11,248 bases of DNA from JBHIBR01 sp046759145 [NCBI: Nitrospinota bacterium] (GTDB lineage Bacteria; UBA8248), in contig JBHIBR010000025.1 of assembly GCA_046759145.1 (NCBI GenBank), positions 1 to 11,248 on the forward strand. The letters run 5' to 3'. Position numbers and translations under genes: made by a program. A model generated the notes under the pieces. The model did not search any database and was not told the DNA's origin. It saw only the letters and a program-made list of their open reading frames with translations. Positions 1 to 9,719 of this stretch are shown piece by piece. Numbering within the stretch: position 1 is the stretch's first letter; the number at the start of each line of letters is the position of its first letter.

Positions 1-2447
<2,447 letters not shown>

Positions 2448-2477
2448 GAGCCCGCTTGCCCGCCGCGGAGCGGCCCC

Positions 2478-2507
2478 TTGACACCCGCGGCCGCTGCTCC
2501 GTAGCAT
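2478..2507 (+). promoter_or_regulatory. Sigma-70-type promoter ahead of the amidase gene
   Basis: A perfect -35 hexamer TTGACA (2478-2483) is followed after 18 bases by TAGCAT (2502-2507) as -10. The same layout (TTGACA, 18 bases, a TAG-starting hexamer) recurs at 5236-5265. It lies in the 58-base gap after ahcY. Transcription would start near 2513-2515, downstream of the ATG at 2506, which argues that this ATG is not the amidase start. This is inferred from sequence only. Confidence 0.6.
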
Positions 2508-2544
2508 GGATTCTGCCCAGAGGAAGGCTGCGGGCGGTGGAGAA

Positions 2545-3840
2545 GTGAGAGTTCGGGTCCGGGAACGGCTCCTCCTCTTCGCACTAGTCCTCGCCCCGCT
2601 CGCGTGGAGTCCTTCCCTCTCCGAGGGCGCCCCTTTCGTTCGAGGCATCCGTCGCTGGAGCACTCCCCTCTACACCCGGATCGTCATCGACCTCGATGGT
2701 CCGGCCCGCTACTCGCGAGGCCATCTGCGCCGGCCCGAGCGAGTCTTCGTGGATGTGCACGGGGCGAGGTTGTCCTGGGAGTTTGGCCCCCGCGCGGTGG
2801 AGGTGGGGGATGGCCTGCTGCGGAGGGTGCGGGTGGGGTATCCCACTCCCGGGGTGGTGCGGGTGGTTCTGGACCTGGCGGTGCTCGGCAGCTACAAGGT
2901 TTTCTCCCTGGAAAACCCCTTCCGGATCGTGGTCGATGTGAAGGGGAGAGGGGGAGGGCGCGGGCGACGCGCTCTCTCTGCCCCCCCCTCGGTCTGGCCC
3001 TTCCTGCCAACGCCAGGCCCCCGGCGGGGGTCCCCAACGCGCCCGCGCGTTGGGGTGCCCCGGCGGGATGCGCCGGCCGAGCCTGAGGACCCCCGGCAGC
3101 TTTCCCTCTCGGAGCGTTTCCGACGCGGCCTCGTGACGGTGGTGATAGATCCCGGCCACGGGGGGAGGGACCCGGGAGCCATCGGCCGCTACGGGGTCCG
3201 GGAGAAGGAGGTGGCCCTCAACCTCGCCCGGATCCTCCGGCAAGAGCTTCGCCCGCGCTTCGGGCGCAACCGCATCCTCCTCACGCGGGAGGAGGACGTC
3301 TTCCTCACCCTCGAGGGGAGGACGGCCATCGCGAACGCCCGGGAGGCGGACTTCTTCCTCTCCATCCACCTGAACGCGAGCCCTCGGTCGGCCGCGCGGG
3401 GGATCGAGACCTATCTGCTGAGCGAGGCCTCCAGCCGGCGAGCCCTTGAGGTAGCGGCCCGCGAGAACGGGACCACCATGGACCAGCTCACCGACCTCCA
3501 GAAGATCCTGAGCGACCTCGTCCACCGCTCCAAGGTGGATGAGTCCACCCCCTTGGCCCAAAGGATCCAGGACAGCCTGGTCGGTCGGCTCAGCCGTCGC
3601 TACCGCGGGGTGCGCGACCTGGGGGTGAAGCGGGCCCCCTTCTATGTGCTCCTGGGGGCGCAGATGCCGAGCGTCCTGGTGGAAGCCGGCTTCGTCACCA
3701 ACCCCCTCGAGGCCCGCCGGCTGCGCTCCCGCACCTACCGTCGCGAGATCGCCCGCGCCCTCGCCGCCGGCATCCTCCGCTTCATTGAATCCCCGCAGCT
3801 GGCCGAGGCCGAGCGAACCGGGGAGTTCGCCTACCGCTGA
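2545..3840 (+). CDS. Exported N-acetylmuramoyl-L-alanine amidase with AMIN domain (AmiC type)
   Basis: Zinc amidase that cuts the bond between N-acetylmuramic acid and the L-alanine of the stem peptide in peptidoglycan, typically at the division septum. From the GTG at 2545 the protein (431 residues) begins with an arginine-rich stretch and a hydrophobic run (LLLFALVLAPLAW), a good signal peptide probably cut near SEGA. Residues about 30-130 form an AMIN domain (VRGIRRWSTPLYTRIVIDLDG to NPFRIVVDVKG), which in AmiC targets the enzyme to the septum. A low-complexity Pro/Arg linker follows, then the Amidase_3 domain. Zinc and catalytic residues are visible: His205 in DPGHGG, Glu220 in REKEV, His275 in SIHLNAS and Glu380 in VLVEAGFVTNP. 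The frame also offers an ATG at 2506 (444 residues), but it has no ribosome site, overlaps the predicted -10 box and would bury the signal peptide behind 13 polar residues. The GTG has only an imperfect site (GGTGGAG close by, AGGAAGG further up). der follows after 8 bases. Confidence 0.93.
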   Translation: MRVRVRERLLLFALVLAPLAWSPSLSEGAPFVRGIRRWSTPLYTRIVIDLDGPARYSRGHLRRPERVFVDVHGARLSWEFGPRAVEVGDGLLRRVRVGYPTPGVVRVVLDLAVLGSYKVFSLENPFRIVVDVKGRGGGRGRRALSAPPSVWPFLPTPGPRRGSPTRPRVGVPRRDAPAEPEDPRQLSLSERFRRGLVTVVIDPGHGGRDPGAIGRYGVREKEVALNLARILRQELRPRFGRNRILLTREEDVFLTLEGRTAIANAREADFFLSIHLNASPRSAARGIETYLLSEASSRRALEVAARENGTTMDQLTDLQKILSDLVHRSKVDESTPLAQRIQDSLVGRLSRRYRGVRDLGVKRAPFYVLLGAQMPSVLVEAGFVTNPLEARRLRSRTYRREIARALAAGILRFIESPQLAEAERTGEFAYR

Positions 3841-3848
3841 GGGCCGCC

Positions 3849-5189
3849 GTGGGCCTCCCCGTCGTAGCCATCATGGGCCGGGCCAACGTGGGAAAATCCA
3901 CCCTCTTCAACCGCCTCCTGGGGGAGCGAAGGGCCATCGTGGAGCCCGAGCCCCGCATCACTCGGGACAGGAACTATGGCCTCTGCGACTGGAGAGGGCG
4001 GCGATTCGTGGTGGTGGACACGGGAGGGCTCATCCCCCCTGAGGAGGACGCCCTCACCGCCCAGGTGGAGCGGCAGACCCGGGCGGCGTTGGAGGAGGCG
4101 GATGCCGTCCTCCTGCTGACCGATGCCCGCGAGGGCCTCACGCCCGCCGATGAGGCCATCGCCGGCTGGCTGCGCAAACATCCCCGCCCCCACCTCCTGG
4201 TCGTCAACAAGGTGGACCACCTCCGCCACGAACGCGCCGCCTTGGAGTTCCACCGGCTGGGGATGAGCCCCGTGTTCGCGGTCTCCGCGGAGCACGGCCG
4301 CGGGGTGGGCGACCTGCTGGACGCGCTCATCGCCGTGCTCCCCCCGCCCCCCATGGAGGTGGAGGAGGGAGGGGTCCGGGTGGCCGTGGTGGGGCGGTCC
4401 AACGTCGGGAAATCCTCCCTGGTGAACCGCCTGCTGGGCTTGGAGCGGGTGCTGGTGGACGAGCGTCCGGGGACCACCCGCGACCCTGTGGACTCGGCCA
4501 TCGAGCGGCAAGGCAAGCGCTATGTCTTCGTGGACACCGCCGGCATCCGGAGGAGGCGGCGGGCGCGCAGGGGGAAGGTGGAGGCGGTGAGCTCCCTCCT
4601 GGCCCTCCGCAGCCTGGGCCGGGCGGAGGTGGCCCTCCTCCTGCTGGACGCCTCGGAGGGGGTGACCTCGCAGGACGCCGCCATCGGGGGGCACATCGTG
4701 GAGGCGGGGGCCGGGTGCGTGCTCCTGCTCAACAAGTGGGACCTCGTGCCGAAGGAGGCCCCCACCCTGGCGCGCCACACCGAGGCCGTCCGCTCTCGCC
4801 TTCCCCACCTGGCCTTCGCGCCCATCCTATCCATCTCCGCCCTCACGGGCCTGAGGACGAGCCGCATCTTCCCCCTCATCGACCGGGTGGCGGAGGAACG
4901 GACTCGGCGCGTTCCCACCGCTGAGCTGAACCGCCAGCTCGAGGGGTGGCTGCGGGCCCAGCCTCCGCCCAGCGCGGGGGGGAAGCCCGTGAAGGTCTAC
5001 TATGCGACCCAGAGCGCCGTCGGGCCGCCCACCTTCGTCTTCTTCGCCAACCGGCCCGACCGCATCGGCCCCGCATACGAGCGCTTCCTCGAACGACGCC
5101 TGCGCGAGACCTTCGGGTTCGAGGGAACGCCCATCCGGCTCCATTTCCGCCCACGCGGAAAGGGGGAGGGAGGTGGAGGCCGCCCCTAA
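3849..5189 (+). CDS. der: Ribosome-assembly GTPase Der (EngA), double-Era-like
   Basis: Essential GTPase with two tandem G domains that helps mature the 50S ribosomal subunit. First G domain: GRANVGKS (residues 10-17), TRD in switch I, DTGG (57-60), NKVD (120-123). Second: GRSNVGKS (182-189), PGTTRD, DTAG (229-232), NKWD (295-298). The C-terminal KH-like RNA-binding domain covers about 350-432 and ends in a short basic, glycine-rich tail. Total 446 residues, normal for the family. Two small departures are visible: the first switch I reads PEPRITRD where PGVTRD is usual, and the segment after DTAG is an unusually dense arginine run (IRRRRRARRG). All nucleotide-binding residues are present, so it should be active. 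The start is a GTG 8 bases after the amidase stop, with no clear ribosome site, which suggests translational coupling. It is followed by 141 bases containing a new promoter. Confidence 0.96.
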   Translation: MGLPVVAIMGRANVGKSTLFNRLLGERRAIVEPEPRITRDRNYGLCDWRGRRFVVVDTGGLIPPEEDALTAQVERQTRAALEEADAVLLLTDAREGLTPADEAIAGWLRKHPRPHLLVVNKVDHLRHERAALEFHRLGMSPVFAVSAEHGRGVGDLLDALIAVLPPPPMEVEEGGVRVAVVGRSNVGKSSLVNRLLGLERVLVDERPGTTRDPVDSAIERQGKRYVFVDTAGIRRRRRARRGKVEAVSSLLALRSLGRAEVALLLLDASEGVTSQDAAIGGHIVEAGAGCVLLLNKWDLVPKEAPTLARHTEAVRSRLPHLAFAPILSISALTGLRTSRIFPLIDRVAEERTRRVPTAELNRQLEGWLRAQPPPSAGGKPVKVYYATQSAVGPPTFVFFANRPDRIGPAYERFLERRLRETFGFEGTPIRLHFRPRGKGEGGGGRP

Positions 5190-5235
5190 CTTCACGAAGT
5201 GCTTTAACTTTCCGCCACTAATCCCTGCCCTTAGG

Positions 5236-5265
5236 TTGACACGACGGAAGAGGCGATGCTAGTTT
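5236..5265 (+). promoter_or_regulatory. Sigma-70-type promoter ahead of the EF-G-like gene
   Basis: TTGACA (5236-5241) is separated by 18 bases from TAGTTT (5260-5265). A TG at 5257-5258 sits in the extended -10 position. Transcription would start near 5272, giving an untranslated leader of about 60 bases that ends in the ribosome site GAGAGGG (5314-5320), 10 bases before the ATG at 5331. The -10 is imperfect but the -35 is perfect and the location is intergenic. Confidence 0.6.
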
Positions 5266-5330
5266 GCGCTGCGAAGGATGGAACCCGGCGAAAGGTCTAA
5301 CCGAGGCAGTGGCGAGAGGGTTTCTTCCCC

Positions 5331-7415
5331 ATGGCCAACTACCAGGTGGCACAGGTGAGGACGGTGGGGGTGCTCGGAGAGGGGGGGAGCGGCAAGACCT
5401 CCCTTTGCGAAGCGCTCCTCTACTGTGCAGGGAGCACAGACAGGCTGGGCCGGGTGGACAATGGAAGCTCGCCCCTGGACTACGAGCCCGAGGAGATCCA
5501 GCGCCGAAGCTCCCTGGGGGCCGCCCTCTGCTTCTGCGATTGGAAAAAGCACCGGATCCATCTGGTGGACACCCCGGGCTATGCGAACTTCGCCGCAGAC
5601 ACCATCGCCGCCATGCGCGTGGTGGACGCGGCCCTGGTGGTCGTCCCCTCGTACGGGGACCTCAAGGTCCAGAGCGAAAAGGTGTGGGGTTGGGCGCGGG
5701 AGGAGGGGATCCCTGCTTTGGCGTTCGTGACCGCCATGGACCACGAGCGGGCGGACTTCTCGGGGGCGTTGGAGCGGGCGCAGAAGGCCTTCGGCGCGCG
5801 CATGTTGCCCTTCCAGCTCCCCCTCCGGGTGGGGGGGGCGTCCGGGGGGATCGTGGACCTGGTGACGGGGAAGGCCTTCCGGTACGCGGGGGATGAGAGC
5901 GGGCGGTTTGAAGAGGTTCCGGTGCCCGATGAAATCGAGGGGGAAGTGGAAACGGCCCGGGGCAATCTCACCGAAGCGGCAGCCGAGACGGACGACGCCC
6001 TCCTGGAGAAATACCTCGAAGGGGGAGGGCTCTCCCCCGAAGAGGTCCGGACGGGCCTGCGGAAGGGCGTCCTGGGGGGGAGTTTCTGCCCGGTCTTTTG
6101 CGGTTCCGGCTTGAAAAACGTCGGAGCGGCCCACCTCCTGGATGCCCTCCTCGCCTTCGCCCCCACCCCGGCCGAGCGCGAACTCCCCGCCGGGAAGCGG
6201 CCAGGGGCCGAGGAGAGGGTCGCCATCGCGGGCGACGCGGGGGAGCCCTTCTCCGGCCTCGTCTTCAAGACCGTCGTCGACCCCTTCGCGGGGAAGCTGA
6301 ACCTCTTCCGGGTGTTCTCGGGCTCGCCCCAGGCGGACTCCTCGGTCCTCAACGCCAGCCGGGGCGAGCGGGAGCGTCTCGGGCAGCTCTACCTCCTCCT
6401 CGGAAAGAACCAGAAGCCCACCAGGGTGCTCGTCCCGGGCGAGCTGGGGGCGGTGGCGAAGCTCAAGGTGACCGCCACGGGCGACACCCTCTGCGAGGAG
6501 AAGCGGCCGGTCTCCTTCGAGCCCATCCGGTTCCCCGAGCCCGCCATCTCCTTCGCCGTCTCCCCGAAGTCCAAGGGCGACGAGGAGAAGTTGAGCACCG
6601 GCCTGGGGCGTCTTCTCGAGGAGGACCGCGCCCTGCGCGTCGGCCGCGACCCCCAGACGAAGGAGCTCCTGGTCTCCGGCATGGGGGCCCTGCACGTTGA
6701 GGTGGTGATAGAGCGTTTGCGGCGGAAGTTCAACGTGGCTGTGGAGCTCAAGACCCCGCGCGTGCCTTACAAGGAGACCATCCGGGGGACCGCCAAGGTG
6801 CAGGGGAAGTACAAGAAGCAGACGGGCGGCCGGGGCCAATATGGCGATACCTGGGTCGAGGTAGAGCCCCTCCCCCGAGGGAAGGGTTTCGAGTTCGTGG
6901 ACAGGATTGTGGGGGGCGTCATCCCGAGGCAGTTCATCCCCGCCGTGGAGAAGGGCATCGTAGAAGCCATGGGATCGGGCCCCCTTGCGGGCTACCCTGT
7001 CACGGACGTGAGGGTCACCCTCTACGATGGCTCCTACCACAGTGTGGATTCCTCCGAGCTCGCCTTCAAGATCGCCGGCTCGGTGGGGTTCAAGAAGGGG
7101 GTGATGGGATCCAGGCCCGGGCTCCTGGAGCCCATCATGAACCTCGAGGTCACGGTGCCCGACGAGATGATGGGCGACATCATCGGGGACTTGAACGCCC
7201 GGCGGGGCCGGGTCCTCGGGGTGGTGGCGGCCGAAGGCCGGCAAATCATCAGGGCGCAGGTGCCGATGGCGGAGGTGCTCACCTATGACTCGGCCCTGCG
7301 CTCCATGACGGGAGGGAGGGGGGACTTCACCGTGGAGTTCTCCCATTACGAGGAGGTACCAGCCCAGGTCGCCGAGAAGATCATCGCCCAGGCGAACGCC
7401 CGCAGGGAGCAATAG
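5331..7415 (+). CDS. Elongation factor G-like translational GTPase (EF-G-2 type, fusA paralogue)
   Basis: Ribosome-dependent translational GTPase with the full EF-G domain set. G domain: P-loop GEGGSGKT (residues 16-23), switch II DTPGYANF (80-87) and a G4 box reading TAMD (134-137). Domain II follows near residue 300. Domain IV contains GKYKKQTGGRGQYGDTW and YHSVDSSELAFKIAGSVGFKKG, and domain V begins at LLEPIMNLEVTVPDEMMGDIIGDLNARRGR. At 694 residues it is full length. It resembles Thermus EF-G-2 and the cd04170-like bacterial subgroup rather than the main EF-G: the subgroup has GYxDF in place of GHVDF, so Tyr84 replaces the usual His. The TAMD box is a further departure, because the Asn and Lys of NKxD that support guanine binding are missing and only the Asp remains. 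Canonical fusA normally sits with rpsL, rpsG and tuf, which are absent here, so a second true fusA is expected elsewhere. First gene of a unit with its own promoter; the SPOR gene follows after 12 bases. Confidence 0.93.
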   Translation: MANYQVAQVRTVGVLGEGGSGKTSLCEALLYCAGSTDRLGRVDNGSSPLDYEPEEIQRRSSLGAALCFCDWKKHRIHLVDTPGYANFAADTIAAMRVVDAALVVVPSYGDLKVQSEKVWGWAREEGIPALAFVTAMDHERADFSGALERAQKAFGARMLPFQLPLRVGGASGGIVDLVTGKAFRYAGDESGRFEEVPVPDEIEGEVETARGNLTEAAAETDDALLEKYLEGGGLSPEEVRTGLRKGVLGGSFCPVFCGSGLKNVGAAHLLDALLAFAPTPAERELPAGKRPGAEERVAIAGDAGEPFSGLVFKTVVDPFAGKLNLFRVFSGSPQADSSVLNASRGERERLGQLYLLLGKNQKPTRVLVPGELGAVAKLKVTATGDTLCEEKRPVSFEPIRFPEPAISFAVSPKSKGDEEKLSTGLGRLLEEDRALRVGRDPQTKELLVSGMGALHVEVVIERLRRKFNVAVELKTPRVPYKETIRGTAKVQGKYKKQTGGRGQYGDTWVEVEPLPRGKGFEFVDRIVGGVIPRQFIPAVEKGIVEAMGSGPLAGYPVTDVRVTLYDGSYHSVDSSELAFKIAGSVGFKKGVMGSRPGLLEPIMNLEVTVPDEMMGDIIGDLNARRGRVLGVVAAEGRQIIRAQVPMAEVLTYDSALRSMTGGRGDFTVEFSHYEEVPAQVAEKIIAQANARREQ

Positions 7416-7427
7416 GACAGGGCAGCC

Positions 7428-8564
7428 ATGGCGAAAGATGTGAACCTGCTGGACGACGACGAGGGGGAAGGCCTGGCCGGGCCGGGCGAGGGGGGCCGGA
7501 AGGGAGGGGGCGCGCTCAAGCTGGTCCTCATCGGATTGGTGTTGGTCGGCCTGGTTGGGGGAAGTGCGGCGGCAAGCTACTACTTCTGGTGGGAGCCCCG
7601 CCAGCGGGCGAAGCTCCTGGCCCAGAAGCGGGCGGAGGAGAGGCACCGCCGAGAGACTGCGCAGGAGAGGCGCCGTCGAGAGATTGAAGAGGTACGGTAC
7701 CGCCGAGAGCTTGAAGAGGCGCGGCGCGAGGCGGAGCGGCGCCAGCGGGAGCTGGAGGCCCTCCGACGGGAGCTGGAGGCGCTCCGGCGGGTGCGGGAGA
7801 TGGCAGCCGCCCCCAAGCCCCCCGAAGGGACGAAACCCGCCGCCACCGCGCCCAACTCCCCCGAGGCGGCCAAGCCCCTCATCCAGCCCACCCCCCCCGA
7901 AGAAAAAGGAGCCCCCGCCCGGGCTGCACCCCGCAAAGGCGAAAAGCTCATCTCGAAGGAGGCGCGACCTCCCTCGGCGCCCAAGGCTGCGACCCCCCCT
8001 GGCCGGCCGCCCGAGAAGGCTGTTAAGCCTGTGCGGCCCAAGCGGCCGAAAACGGAGCGCGCCCCTCCGCTAGCCCCCCGGCGAGTCGCCCGAGGGCCGC
8101 GCGCCTCCGCCGCGACCTACGCAGTTCGGGTCGCGGCCTGTGTGACCGAGTCCTGCGTGCGGGTGGTGCGAGAGAAGATGGAGGCCAAGGGGATATCTAC
8201 CTATGTGGGCCGAGGCAAAGCGAGGCTCCCGCTGCTGGATGTGGTGGCGGGGGATTTTTCGAGCCGGCAACAAGCGGAGAAGCTTGCTGGGCGGATCCGC
8301 CGCAAGGGGCTCAAGGCAAAAGTCGTCCCCCTGGGGGACAGCCGGTTCCGCGTGAGCCTGGGTGCGTTCCTGATGGCCGAGGACGCCCACATCCAGCTCG
8401 ACCGGCTGGAGGAGGCGGGTTTCTCCGGCAGCCTGGAGACCGGGAGGGTATTTGCCCCGCTGCGGGAGGTGCGGGTGGGACGCTTCGCCACCCGCGCCGA
8501 GGCGCTCGCGGAGAGGCGCAAGCTCCGCCAACGGGGCATCCCCTCCGTGGTGGTCCGGCGGTAG
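7428..8564 (+). CDS. Membrane-anchored SPOR-domain protein with charged coiled-coil stalk
   Basis: Not a named orthologue, but the architecture is clear. Residues 1-29 are acidic and then glycine-rich (cytoplasmic), residues about 30-52 are one membrane segment (ALKLVLIGLVLVGLVGGSAAASYY), and residues 60-125 are a highly charged Arg/Glu helix, probably coiled coil, built of short repeats. Residues 128-228 form a Pro/Ala/Lys-rich linker suited to crossing the periplasm or wall. From residue 230 (TYAVRVAACVTESCVRVVREKM...) a SPOR domain follows, with a second SPOR-like half (RFRVSLGAF... to LREVRVGRFATRAEALAERRKLRQRGI). SPOR domains bind glycan strands stripped of stem peptides at the division site, the product of amidases such as the one at 2545. 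Two cysteines in ACVTESC could form a disulfide. Start ATG is 12 bases after the EF-G-like stop. Function beyond septal peptidoglycan binding is inference. Confidence 0.88.
   Translation: MAKDVNLLDDDEGEGLAGPGEGGRKGGGALKLVLIGLVLVGLVGGSAAASYYFWWEPRQRAKLLAQKRAEERHRRETAQERRRREIEEVRYRRELEEARREAERRQRELEALRRELEALRRVREMAAAPKPPEGTKPAATAPNSPEAAKPLIQPTPPEEKGAPARAAPRKGEKLISKEARPPSAPKAATPPGRPPEKAVKPVRPKRPKTERAPPLAPRRVARGPRASAATYAVRVAACVTESCVRVVREKMEAKGISTYVGRGKARLPLLDVVAGDFSSRQQAEKLAGRIRRKGLKAKVVPLGDSRFRVSLGAFLMAEDAHIQLDRLEEAGFSGSLETGRVFAPLREVRVGRFATRAEALAERRKLRQRGIPSVVVRR
7638..7718 (+). repeat. Three imperfect 27-base tandem repeats inside the SPOR gene
   Basis: Three in-frame 27-base units (7638-7664, 7665-7691, 7692-7718) encode ERHRRETAQ, ERRRREIEE and VRYRRELEE. 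Each contains the core of CCG or CGC codons for Arg-Arg-Glu (CGCCGAGAG or CGTCGAGAG). They build the charged helical stalk and probably arose by slippage or unequal exchange. Confidence 0.75.
7746..7787 (+). repeat. 21-base direct repeat pair inside the SPOR gene
   Basis: Two adjacent 21-base copies (7746-7766 and 7767-7787), differing at only two bases, both encode the heptad RELEALR. The heptad length supports a coiled coil immediately before the Pro-rich linker. Confidence 0.8.
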
Positions 8565-8570
8565 GTCGCC

Positions 8571-8933
8571 ATGGGCACCGAGGCCGAGATCCCCGACAAG
8601 CTCTTCTTCAAAATCGGAGAGGTGGCGGAGATCACCGGCACCAAGCCCCACGTGCTCCGCTACTGGGAATCGGAGTTCAAGATCCTAAAGCCCGCGAAGG
8701 CCGAGTCGGGCCAGCGCGTCTACCGCCGGAAAGACGTGGAGCTTATCTTCGCCATCAAGAGGCTCCTCTATGAGGAGAATTTCACCATCGCCGGCGCCAA
8801 AAAACAGCTCCAGCGGATGCGCAGCGCAAGCAGCCGCCTCCCCGCGGTTTCGAGGCAGGAGCAGTACGGGAAGACCTTACGCCAGATCCGGAAGGAGCTG
8901 ATGGCTATCCTGGACATCTTGAATTCCAAGTGA
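8571..8933 (+). CDS. MerR-family transcriptional regulator, small, cysteine-free
   Basis: DNA-binding protein of 120 residues. Residues 12-82 form the MerR winged helix-turn-helix: [25 protein letters not shown] (recognition region with the LRYWE core), the wing with [12 protein letters not shown], then [21 protein letters not shown]-terminal helix ([20 protein letters not shown]) is the likely dimer coiled coil. There is no effector domain and not a single cysteine, so it is not a thiol or metal sensor of the classic MerR/CueR/SoxR kind. This short MerR type is common in Deltaproteobacteria, where its target is usually unknown. It begins 6 bases after the SPOR gene, so it is co-transcribed; the ribosome site (TAGGT) is weak, suggesting coupling. 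Regulation of its own operon is possible but no operator is evident. Confidence 0.9.
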   Translation: MGTEAEIPDKLFFKIGEVAEITGTKPHVLRYWESEFKILKPAKAESGQRVYRRKDVELIFAIKRLLYEENFTIAGAKKQLQRMRSASSRLPAVSRQEQYGKTLRQIRKELMAILDILNSK

Positions 8934-9023
8934 GAGCCGGGAGACCAGGGGGCTGGCCTGCTCGAGGTGACCCATCTTCTCCGGCCCGGGATACCGGAAA
9001 CCCTAACCAGAGGCGGACCCCTC

Positions 9024-9698
9024 ATGCGGTCTCGGGGCGGCCTCCCCCGAAAAGAGCTCAAAGCGCCTGACCCCTTCCTCACCTGGAGCGGCAGGACCAT
9101 CCTCTGGGCGCGGAAAAACGCCCGTCTCCTCCTGCGGTTGCTGGTCGCAGTGGTCCTGGTGGTAGCGGGTGTCCTGAGCTACCGCGCTTACCGGGAGGCC
9201 AACCGCTTGCGGGCGGAGGAGGCCCTTTTCCAGGCGCTCGCCCTCCGCCGCCAGAGCGGGGGCAAGCAGGAGGCCCTCGACGCGCTCTCCCGACTGGTAG
9301 ACCGCTACGCGGGATACCCTGCGGGGGAGCGGGCGCGCCTTTTCCTGGGGGAACACTATTTCCAGGAGGGGCGATATCGCGAAGCGCAAGAGGCCTTCCT
9401 TGCCGCCCTCCACGGAGCCGATGGGGTGGAGGCCCAGGTCGCCCGGAGGGGCCTTGCCAAAAGCCTCGCGGCGGCCGGCCGCTGCGGCGAAGCGATCCCG
9501 CTATGGGAAGACATGATCAAGTCGGAAGGGAGGCTACCCCACCAAGACCTCTATCTGGCCGTCGGGCAGTGTTATGAAGCCACAGGCGCGACCGAGAAAG
9601 CGGTGGCGACATACCGAGAACTCCGGGAAAAACATCCGGCCAGCCCCTTCCTGAGCGCTGATTTCGAGGAAAAGGTGCGGAAGCTGGAGGGCGGCTGA
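9024..9698 (+). CDS. Membrane-anchored tetratricopeptide-repeat protein
   Basis: Protein of 225 residues from the ATG at 9024. The N-terminus (KAPDPFLTWSGRTILWARKN) precedes one membrane helix at about residues 35-52 (LLLRLLVAVVLVVAGVLS). The rest is helical TPR-like repeats facing the outside: EALDALSRLVDRYAGYPAGERARLFLGEHYFQEGRYREAQEAF, then GLAKSLAAAGRCGEAIPLWEDMI and LYLAVGQCYEATGATEKAVATYRELREKHP. This layout matches YfgM-like TPR proteins, seen at the Sec translocon or in envelope complexes; the partner here is unknown. The frame is open from a GTG at 8967 (243 residues), but that codon lacks a well-spaced ribosome site, whereas the ATG has AGAGG about 10 bases upstream. The 90-base gap after the MerR gene has short inverted repeats (for example TCCGG 8980-8984 with CCGGA 8994-8998) but no terminator or promoter that I can defend, so readthrough is likely. 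Confidence 0.82.
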   Translation: MRSRGGLPRKELKAPDPFLTWSGRTILWARKNARLLLRLLVAVVLVVAGVLSYRAYREANRLRAEEALFQALALRRQSGGKQEALDALSRLVDRYAGYPAGERARLFLGEHYFQEGRYREAQEAFLAALHGADGVEAQVARRGLAKSLAAAGRCGEAIPLWEDMIKSEGRLPHQDLYLAVGQCYEATGATEKAVATYRELREKHPASPFLSADFEEKVRKLEGG

Positions 9699-9719
9699 AA
9701 AAGCAGAAAAAAGCCGTCC
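9689..9719 (+). terminator. Hairpin over the TPR stop codon, possible weak terminator
   Basis: GGGCGGCT (9689-9696) can pair with AGCCGTCC (9712-9719), eight pairs with one G-U, around a 15-base A-rich loop. The T of the stop codon TGA is the last base of the 5' arm. No T-run follows, so it is not a standard intrinsic terminator; it may mark the 3' end of the transcript or depend on Rho. Confidence 0.35.

Noticed and set aside
5190-5215. Inverted repeat ACTTC-AC-GAAGT after der as a terminator
   Set aside because: Only four pairs can form with a realistic loop and no T-run follows.
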